DNA of 64,000 nt from NCBI GenBank assembly GCA_940671915.1, contig CALNVZ010003434.1:2787805-2851804 (forward strand). The letters run 5' to 3'. A model generated the notes under the pieces. That model did not search any database. It was given only the letters and a program-made list of their open reading frames with translations, and had not been told where the DNA came from. The translations under genes were made by a program, and so were the position numbers. This document shows, piece after piece, positions 55,913-64,000 of the stretch; the stretch's first letter is position 1, and the number at the start of each line of letters is the position of its first letter. The stretch comes from Paracentrotus lividus (lineage: Eukaryota > Echinodermata > Echinoidea > Camarodonta > Echinidae).

Positions 55913-56250
55913 CTCCTTCCCGTAACCTTAGATCTGCTAAGAGAAATCTTCTTCAATGTTCTGTCAGTCGCACTAAGTTCTATGGTGATCGTTCATTCGC
56001 TCATGCTGCCCCTCTACTTTGGAATGATATCCCTTCTAACTTGAAAAATTCTTCCTCAGTATCTCAGTTTAAAACCCTCTCAAAACACACACTTATTCAA
56101 AAAAATTTCTTGTGAATCACAGTTTGGGCATTTTCCCTTGGTTTTTCTACCCTTCTTTTTCCCTCTTCTATTTCGATAAAAGCGCATAGAGACGCCTAAA
56201 ATTGGAAGTGATACACGCTATATAAGAACTGTACTATTATTATTATTATC
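55913..56250 (+). mobile_element. Non-LTR retrotransposon 3' fragment (CR1/jockey-like ORF2 end)
   Basis: A plus-strand translation from about 55920 reads RNLRSAKRNLLQCSVSRTKF, then YGDRSFAHAAPLLWNDIPSN, then SVSQFKTLSKHTLIQKNFL and stop. The (F/Y)GDR.F..AAP.LWN.(L/I)P motif is the hallmark carboxy end of CR1/L2/jockey-type ORF2. The 3' UTR ends in CGCTATATAAGAACTGTAC and an ATT run. It is 5'-truncated. Confidence 0.8.
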
Positions 56251-57106
56251 ATTAGTTGATGTTTTCTTAAAGAAAATACTACATGATACCTTTATTATTT
56301 GCTGGAAGTTATATTACCAAATATATTTTTGAGCGTTTTTTCAAGAGGATACAAAAATGCCAATTTAGCCAATCTTCATGATATGTATTAGGTTTGTGCT
56401 TGAACTGAAATGATTCCATTAGAAAACCATTTAATATTGATTTGATAAATTCGACAATAATATGGTATTAACCTTTGTACATAAACTTTGATATATTTAT
56501 GTGAATATGTAAATTTGTAAATTGTTCAATACAGATTAAAAACAAAATTTATCCAACCATTTGTGCCTGATATAGATGTGCAGCTATTAAAATAACTCTT
56601 TTGATAGAAAAAAAAACTAATGACAAGTGTATTCCATTGTCTCCTCAAAATTGCAAAACTAGAAAACAGATATTCATATAATATTGACTGGCCTTGAGGG
56701 AGATACCGAAGATATTTCCCAAACAAGTCTCATATTACCACGAGTCGAAGATGAGGGCAATATGGGTCTTGTGAGGGAAATATAGGAGGTATCTCCCGAA
56801 GGTAAAGCCAGTCAATATTATTATTATTACCTATTAAACTCAACTAGCCACATTTTGAAGAGAATAGAATAAGTTTGCTTGATTTAAACTGGGTATTTGT
56901 CGTGGGATGTTTTTCTTTTCTGTTCCTTCAGCATTCTAAGTTGAACCATTGTGACGTAGTTATTCAGGCGCGTATTTTTGTTTTACATGATGCTTAACCA
57001 TTGTGACGCAATCATGTTTCTGTGCATATCCATTGTCTTACTCTTTGTACATTAACGCGCACAAAAATAAATATCCACGAAGTTATCATGGTTATAATGT
57101 TTCGAA

Positions 57107-57390
57107 TGCACAGGAGGATGCAAAATCCCAGACTTTGTGTGTACCTCTTCCCCTCCCCTCCTCCCCCCCCTCAACCACCCTTGCCTTTTCGTATTCTATC
57201 GCATTCTATTGCGATTTCAAGTGCGAGTACGTTCAAATTCACAGGTCTGATAGAGCTTGCATTCAGCTTTCAAATAACACCAATTTCATGGTAATACCCC
57301 TCTATTTAGCCAAGATGTCATACATTATCTGAAACAAAATTTGGAAAAGCGTAACAAAACCACCCTTTTTGGGTGGCGAGTTCAAAACAC
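57107..57390. mobile_element. Partial copy of the nested 2.26-kb element family
   Basis: This region is the reverse complement of 31036-31310 plus the terminal repeat (GCGAGTTCAAAACACATGGC near 57377-57396). It carries an uninterrupted version of the target sequence (CACCC, TTTTT, GGGTGG) where the TU-like foldback inserted in the other copy. The left boundary is unclear. Confidence 0.6.
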
Positions 57391-58037
57391 ATGGCCGTAC
57401 CTGTCTTTGAACAAACGGATATTCTTAATTGTTGATTGCAACTGTAAGAAAATGCATTTTGTAATTTCCCTTTTCCATAGACGCCTGAACAAAATCTGGT
57501 AAACAAATGCCATTTTCTCTGAAGTTATAAATCAAAGTGGATTTAGTCCCTTTTGCATGTAAGCTCTCCATATGTGGGTGCACACATAATAATGTGCATG
57601 TTCGAAATTTGGACTAGGAGAATACCCTGTGACAACAAAATCGTGTATCTGTGCTCGTTATAATGGGAGTAGACTGTCAACCTTGCCTAAGTTGAATCTC
57701 TTGGGATTAAAGAAATAGCTTTCAATTTGAAAAAAAAGAAGACTTATGAAGGGTTAAAATTAATACAATATAAAGAGAAAATTTCTTGAAAAGGCCTTCT
57801 TCTATCTCTTACCCAAAGTGGTTTGAAACCACTAAATATATTAAGATACAAAGAGACACAAAATACATCAAAGTCTGTACTTCTCTTCTTAGTTTTAATT
57901 TATTTGTATTCTATGAGTTATGATACCAGACAAACTTATTTCATTGTGTTATTTTGGCCAAGGTTGAAATGGATATTTTTGTTATCATTTCTAAAACAAT
58001 AAATTGGCTGTCACTAAAATAGACCTGCCAAAATATA

Positions 58038-58530
58038 CAGTGTGTCCCAGATGAAAGTAAACCCAACTTTGAGAGCCTCGTATTAAAATTGTATAACTTA
58101 TGTGTCATGACAAAGAGTGACTCATATTGTATCTCAGTGATACCAAAATCATACCTGTGCTGCCATGGATGACTGAGCACTCGAGTTTTTAAAAACCTTG
58201 GTCAAAAACAAATTGTCCCAAGTTTAGTCAGAAGCAACCCTGGGTTTCAGAGCAATCATTCTTTGTGTGAAGTCCATTTATAAGGGAAAAGGATTATTTT
58301 AACTATTGAAATGCAAGGGCTGCTTTTCCCCAAACTTGGAACATTTAAAGTTTGATGCTTTTTTCTTTAAGTCCAAGTGCTCAAATCGTCACGACACAGG
58401 TATAAGTTTGGTATCATTGAATAAAATATGAGCTACTCTTTATTCTGAACTAAATATCAAGGTCACATAAGCTTTAGAATTTCAACATGAAGCTCTCAAA
58501 GTTGGGTTTCCTTTTTTCTGGGACGCACTT
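58038..58530. mobile_element. Tc1/mariner-like MITE, 493 bp (family member 2)
   Basis: TA flanks at 58036-58037 and 58531-58532. Ends CAGTGTGTCCCAGATGAAAG and, reversed, AAGTGCGTCCCAGAAAAAAG, followed by AACCCAACTTTGAGAGC in both. The interior matches 46577-47031 (e.g. GGATGACTGAGCAC). Confidence 0.85.
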
Positions 58531-59189
58531 TATTTCACTTACTTTCGAAAGTATATAAATTTTGAAAACTTTCTCAATTTACTCTGCCGTTCTTATGACT
58601 TCGTTAAAGCCATGAAAGATGAAGTTATTACAAATTCGACATTATGGAAAAGTCTGAGTTCTTTCCTTTCCCCACATGAGAGTATTCCAATAAACAGAAA
58701 AGTAAATGTTTTGTGAATCCTAAATAGACCAGTTTACTAACATTCAAATGTTATGCATAGTTTTCCTGACGTTATAGTAACAAGGTATTCAAACAACCTG
58801 TAATAAAAGAATAAACTGCAATATATGGAATCAAGTTTGCATACATTAGTTGTTGCTATGTCGGGCAAGCATCTGGCAAGCTTTCAGGTCGTCAAGAAAA
58901 AGTATGCATAAAAATTTGAATATGTTAGTAAACTGGTCTATTGGAACTGATTATTATACAAACACCTAAATAGTCGTTATTTTTTACACATTATTTAAGA
59001 AAGAATTTACTATGACAAGTATTAGACCTTATGAACAATCATAGTACTTTAACATCAAGGTAGATAATATAGCAATATAACGGTGACTAGAGAAGATAGA
59101 ATTCATCTCGTTTTGGGACTGCTCTCTGTTTTGAAGGTTCTTGTATCTAAAAAGGAAATTAGTTTTTTTTTTCTCAGTATATAATCCCA

Positions 59190-59590
59190 AGGTTCGATTA
59201 TCCAAAGATCAAATACTTGTTTGGTCAATCCGAAAGTGAAAATGGTCTTTACTGTCTCAAAATGAATTAAGGATCATTGATTCGAAAATTTGTAACAGTT
59301 TGTAAATCAAAAAGTGAAATAGGGTTATTAATCAGAAAATGAAATAGGGTTTGTTAATCTGCTAATGGAAAAGGTGTTTGTAAATCCAAAAGTTCAGTAC
59401 TTGCATCCAGATATTAAATAGGAGTCATTGATCCAAACACTAATTCAAGTTTGTTGATCCGAATTGGAAGAGGGCTATAAATAGTGTTGGGGTTATTTCA
59501 TATTAGCCGTGTGATATCAGCATTAAACCCTATTTCATTTTCGGATTAACAAACTCTTATTTCATTTTCGGAGAATCGAACCTTGCATTG
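59190..59590. repeat. Decayed tandem/inverted GAAAATGAAATAGGGTT repeats
   Basis: Units of about 25-35 bp (AATCAGAAAATGAAATAGGG and relatives) recur between 59225 and 59420 and return in inverted form at 59490-59575, with AAGGTTCGATT at the left edge and its complement at the right. It is possibly an old foldback element. Confidence 0.5.
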
Positions 59591-59599
59591 GTGAGCTGT

Positions 59600-60628
59600 A
59601 TTAACCTTCGATTTTTCATAAACGGTACCCACAATTTGGAAAATACATTTGAGCAATCGCATGCATCTAACATTATATTGTTTTGAATATTAATTTACTT
59701 TTTAAAAACTGAACCATTCACTTAAACGTTGAGAAATTTCAGATTTCAAAGTCTTGCGATATTGATTTCAAAAGTTGAATTTGAATTTTTCAGAGCTTAG
59801 TAAATTTACAGTTTCAATTTTTTTTTTTTTTTTGTGCATTTATTTACAAAGTATTATAAGAGTTGCATAAAATAAAACAAATTTCTATGAAGAAATAAGT
59901 AATTTTTACAAAAAGATGTAAAAAGATGAACTTGAGCAAAAAGTAAAGATAAAAAAAAATAAAAATATGTGTTCATATTGAACTATTGCACACACGTTGA
60001 TATGAAGGGCTGATTATAGAACCAAAAAAATGGACAAAAGTATCAGAGAAGTACTCTGTTTACACCTACTTAACTTCATGAAGATTCACACAGCCATTAA
60101 AATATAGCAATTTGAAAGCGAAATTGTAGATTGTAAACAAAAATGTCTACTCAAAAGTTTAGTTCATGAATCATAACTATGGTTGAAATGTTACAGCGAG
60201 AAAGATATGAAAACATATTGCTCAAAAAGGACTGATATATACATCTATTCTATAGAGCATTGCAAGTTTGCAACTACATTTCTTGTAATGTTATAGATAA
60301 ATATCTTGGCTGACTATTTAAAGTATTCGATACAGGTAAATTGTCTTTGTGTAGGATATGGATGTTAAGTCCATTTCCTTTATGACTGTGGCTCAAGTAA
60401 TTTCTTTTAAATGTCGGCTGCTTCTTTTCTGAAGCCTTTAATTTACAGCATAGAAATGACTCTTGTGTAAGATCAATATTGATGCAATATGAATTTTAAA
60501 GTCCAGACCGGACCGAGAAATGAAAACCAAAATTAGCAATATAAAACGAAAGCTAATTGTCTTCCTAATACAACAATTCCATTTAAAGGCATTTTTATCT
60601 TCCTTTAGAAAGTATTTCATTAAAAAGG
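59600..60628. other. AT-rich intergenic DNA
   Basis: A poly-T run lies at 59819-59833. I see no coding sequence or structured repeat. Confidence 0.4.
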
Positions 60629-60990
60629 TGTAATCGAACTCAATACCAGGCCATCCTCCCAAGTACTGGTAAAGTACCCTATTATATAATGCGGCTGATG
60701 ACGTCAAGAAGTTTAAGGGAATGCTGCTGCCAGGCATGATAGGGTTTCGGCTTTAGAAAACACGGTTTGTATTGCTATGTCAGAACAATAGACCCCATGT
60801 GTGCTAGAATTCTATTGTTCTGACATAGGCAATACAAACGTGTTTTCAAAGGCGAAACCCAATCACATGCCTGGGGCAGTAGCATTCCGCTTAAACTTTC
60901 TTTGACGTCATCAGCCGCATTATATAATAGGGGTACTTTTACGAGTACTTGGGAGGGATGGCCTAGTTGAGGTTCGATCATCTTTTTATG
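60629..60990. repeat. Near-palindrome, arms about 165 bp, 20-bp loop
   Basis: The segment from 60629 to 60790 is the reverse complement of about 60811-60985, apart from scattered one- or two-base indels and a few substitutions. The loop is about CCCCATGTGTGCTAGAATTC. Each arm holds a TGACGTCA. There is no target duplication. It could be a genomic hairpin repeat or a strand-switch read artefact. Confidence 0.8.
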
Positions 60991-61316
60991 AATATTGTTA
61001 TGAAAATTTAATTTATTTTTGGGGTATTTATGTTATACGCCTACTTAGCTTTCAATCGATGTAAGGTTGTATTTACTCCGTCAACGGTCGTTAACACATC
61101 TTTGATATCATCATTAATCTGATGCAAAACTCCACTCTCAACATCTGACTCGAGTTGCCTCCCTGAAACCTTGCTGACATCGACACTGACCGAATCAACC
61201 AGCAATCTTCAACGATCTTCCCCCGATTCTGATCAATTTCTTCTTCATTCTCAATCGCCAAACGAAATAAACAGCAGACCTATGCCATCTTCAATGGCTA
61301 GTACCTTGAAGGACTT

Positions 61317-62160
61317 TCACGTTCCGAGTCCAACAGGAACATGAATTCTTCCCGCTTTCAACGCTTCTTCAAGTTTGATATCGCCGTTCCCGCTAGCCCG
61401 AAACACCTTCATCTTCAGTCGTCCATTTTTGAGCTGTCCCGATATTGGCGCACAAGACTCGCTGATCATTTCAGTTGATTTAAGACCCCGTGAAGCTTTC
61501 TCGCTCTCTCTGCAAAGCATGGCTGTGAATCGTTGCTTGTCCGGGGTTGATGACGTCGTGTCACAGGGTTCTTGCGTCTTTCCGTTCGGCAGCGTCCGAC
61601 GCGTTCGTTTTTCTCGTGATCTGTCCACGTCTACCCTAGCCTTTTGCAAAAAGAGCAGCATTGTCCGCGTCGCATCTCCCTGATCGACCGGCATCGCCAA
61701 CCAGTCCGCTTTCGATTTCGTTGTCGATGACGTATTCGTAGATGCAGTGGAGGTTTTCGTTGAAGCATCGTCTGGGCTGCGCGTTGATGACGATGATGAT
61801 ATGCGGGATGGGATGGAGATCGAATTCTCTTCGTTGACGCTGAGGCGATCACGCATTGCTAGACGGCTTTGCGCAAGCGCCATTTCAAGTTTATCAACGG
61901 GGGCTGTATTTTCTTCCGTTTTGTTTTGGCGCGAAACGAGCGATTGTCTGCTGGAACGAGAAGAGTTGTCGGTGCGACGTTTTGGAGGCAGTGACGAAGG
62001 TTTGAAGACGTCTTGCCCGACATGTCGCATCCCAGCGCATACGGCATCAACGTTAGTAGCGAATATGGGTTGCGTGGTTATACCAGGAAGGTGTTTGACA
62101 TCGGCAGGTCGCCATTGACGCTCATTACTGGTTGGACTTAGATTGGGACACGCACGAGAC
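61317..62160 (-). CDS. Uncharacterised Ser/Thr/Arg-rich protein, exon (last in frame)
   Basis: On the minus strand the frame is open from the acceptor TTTTGTCCAG (62161) to a TGA at 61319-61317, about 280 codons. I see no recognised domain. The product is basic and Ser/Thr-rich, with SRISSSSSTRSPDD and a Thr/Ser run in the middle, and ends LKNGRLKMKVFRASGNG and LEEALKAGRIHVPVGLGT. The ORF would open on TTG, so it is an internal or terminal exon, not a start. Codon use looks coding (high CG, few AT-rich codons against an AT-rich background). A further open segment at about 61218-61041, ending GVNTTLHRLKAK and stop, has coiled-coil-like composition and may be another 3' exon in a different frame. 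Confidence 0.6.
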
Positions 62161-62783
62161 CTGGACAAAATAAATGAATGGCATTTTTTTTAGAGTATGT
62201 CTACGTTTGCCGATTTTATCATAGGATGGGAATACTGTGTTAATATCTATTTTGAACATCAATTCTTTTTTATACTTTTATGAATTTACAAGTTCCAAGT
62301 TCAAATGGTGAGGAACGGCATTATATTCTGCATCCTGTTAAAATGTTTGTTCAAATTCTGATTATTGTATTAATGTTCCTTGAAATGTTATACACAGACC
62401 ATATATAATTCGATTACATTATATTTTATTATATTAATCATATTATTTCAACCCCTGTTTGAAGTTGAAAAGGGAGAACGAAGCAAAAAGTGCAACGTTT
62501 AAAGTTTAAGATACTGCTTCTTTACGACGAAGAATAAAATAGGGTGCCTTTGAATTAAACAAGAAACGAGAGGTATACACGTAGATCAGTAGAAATCAGA
62601 ATATTAAGCTATCATAATAAATTATATTTTGTTGTTTAGTAATCAGCAATTGCAAAATTACTTAAAATATTACTTTAAAATGACAATTCAGTATATTCAA
62701 GGTTCAGTTGGCCCCTTCAACACGTCGAAGCGAAATGAATGACATTGTACATAACGATTAAATATGAGATATTTGTGAATTAC

Positions 62784-62852
62784 CCTTTTTGTCCGTTTGG
62801 CATCTGTTTTCGCTCTGATACTAGTGCACTTTGAATAGCCTCAAAAGCTCTC
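62784..62852 (-). CDS. Upstream exon of the same uncharacterised gene
   Basis: This is a 69-nt minus-strand exon between TTCAATGACAG and GG/GTAATTCAC, encoding RAFEAIQSALVSERKQMPNG and QK. Its last two bases (GG) plus the first base of the next exon complete a Gly codon, which puts exon 62160-61317 in the frame that is open for about 280 codons. That phase agreement is the main support. No start codon found; the 5' exon or exons lie further right. Confidence 0.55.
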
Positions 62853-63309
62853 CTGTCATTGAAAATGGATTAGAAAAGAAAAAATCAATGGTAACATATT
62901 AAATTTGAATTGGTAAATTTTGTGCAATATGAGTCACAATACTTGGTGACGACTGCTTGAAGATAAATAAAACGAAGTCAGTTTTTAGTTTAATATTAAT
63001 ATTATAATAATTCATTTAAACAAGCACAGCATTTATATTGAATATCAGAGAAACATAATGTCTCATAAAATTTTAATTTCTTCCTTTCATGTAATTGTCA
63101 GAGTACGAATGATATGAATTTTATACATCCAAGTCCAACATATTTTAAGCAGTTAGGTAATTAAAGTACTTGTTACCCCAAACTACACTTTTATAAAATA
63201 CACTTTAGTGCTCCAAAATCAATCAATGTGTCGCTAAATATAAATCTTGTCAACATGGTCGTTAAAGATTTTTAATATCCTCGAGGTATGCATATTATAG
63301 CATAGTAGA

Positions 63310-63390
63310 CACGTGATCAGATACAGCTAGATTCTTTTCAATGGAATGACGTCATAATTTTGTTCGAGCGCGTCTCCGATATGGACCAAT
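63310..63390. promoter_or_regulatory. Candidate promoter motifs: E-box, CRE, CCAAT
   Basis: CACGTG at 63310-63315, the palindromic CRE TGACGTCA at 63347-63354 and CCAAT at 63386-63390 lie within 80 bp, next to a CG-richer patch (GAGCGCGTCTCCG). It may be the 5' region of the minus-strand gene ending at 61317, or of a plus-strand gene to the right. It is motif-level evidence only. Confidence 0.3.
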
Positions 63391-64000
63391 CGATCACAAG
63401 CTAAATCAGTTTCAACGGAAACGAAACACAAAAGGACTGCAGGGAGGGCGGATGTGTCTATATTCCTGTCGGTATGAGATATATCATAATGATGACTATA
63501 TCCCGGGGAATAGCATATATACTATTTCCATCCAGGCAGACAATACAGAGTTATGATAACATATAGTGGATAGTAAGTCATCGTATATCGATCGATACAT
63601 GCATTACTCGTTCAGTCAGGTTAAGGAAATTTGTGCAGGTGATTTGGTTGAACCGGATATCTCGACAATCTGTTAAATATATTCCCGCCAATACAAATCT
63701 TTTATATAATCATCTGCTCAATGCAGGCTTGATACTACTACATTCACGATAAATAAAAATGATCTAGAAGTCAGGGGTTGGGGGAAAGTCGAACTGGTAT
63801 AGCTCAGGGCAAAGCCAACATTCAACAAATTATTGACACGAGCTGTATAACGTTGTCATGGTGATGATCGTCTGTATGGTAATAGACGAACAAGGTCGCA
63901 TCCAGATTCACGATGAATCGTGAAGAACATGATAGAATCAATATATTTCAGCATCTGAAGGTTTTCATCTTTGTCATGTCAGCGGTAAATAAAATACATA
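63391..64000. other. Right edge, nothing recognised
   Basis: No convincing exon or element. ATATC-rich low complexity near 63480-63600. Confidence 0.35.

Overview
The window is animal nuclear DNA, almost certainly from a sea urchin. It is AT-rich and intron-rich, crowded with foldback and MITE-type repeats, and carries intronless Toll-like receptor genes in several near-identical copies. One nested repeat has the architecture described for the sea urchin TU foldback transposons (long inverted repeats built of short tandem GAGACCGAC-type units, 8-bp target duplication). I cannot fix the species from sequence alone.

The backbone of the window is one plus-strand gene, the centriole assembly factor CPAP/CENPJ (SAS-4 family). 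I can place 14 internal-to-terminal exons: 1512-1793, 37411-37533, 39044-39992, 40704-40849, 41559-41720, 42459-42562, 46088-46181, 47068-47241, 48059-48342, 49429-49762, 50218-50358, 51572-51645, 52000-52195 and 52559-52687. All splice phases agree and they join into 1063 codons ending in the TCP10/G-box domain. The 5' end of the gene lies left of the window. Five of the exons have decayed partial tandem copies next to them.

Between the first and second of these exons lies a 35.6-kb interval, apparently a single intron, holding a Toll-like receptor cluster. It contains a minus-strand TLR pseudogene with an intact TIR tail (3754-6450), a minus-strand TLR with a long ORF but a broken amino terminus (11383-14139), a frameshift-riddled plus-strand TLR copy (18497-21200), and one complete plus-strand TLR of 912 residues (25091-27829). 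The last two lie in two copies of one 6.6-kb segment (16325-22906 and 22932-35075) separated by exactly 25 Ns. Copy A differs from copy B mainly by single-base indels and lacks a 5.55-kb insertion. It looks like an uncorrected gap fill or a second haplotype rather than a true tandem duplicate.

The rest is dominated by repeats: Tc1/mariner-like MITEs with TA target sites (2993-3590, 7411-8409, 46577-47031, 58038-58530), TTAA-flanked elements (33038-33651, 37672-38430), a nested composite insertion (28729-34282), degenerate non-LTR retrotransposon pieces (14420-15930 and 55913-56250), tRNA-derived SINE-like sequences (47290-47637 and 50835-51160), microsatellites, and a near-palindrome at 60629-60990. 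Downstream of CPAP, on the minus strand, at least two joinable exons (62852-62784 and 62160-61317) encode a Ser/Thr-rich protein I do not recognise. E-box, CRE and CCAAT motifs lie at 63310-63390.
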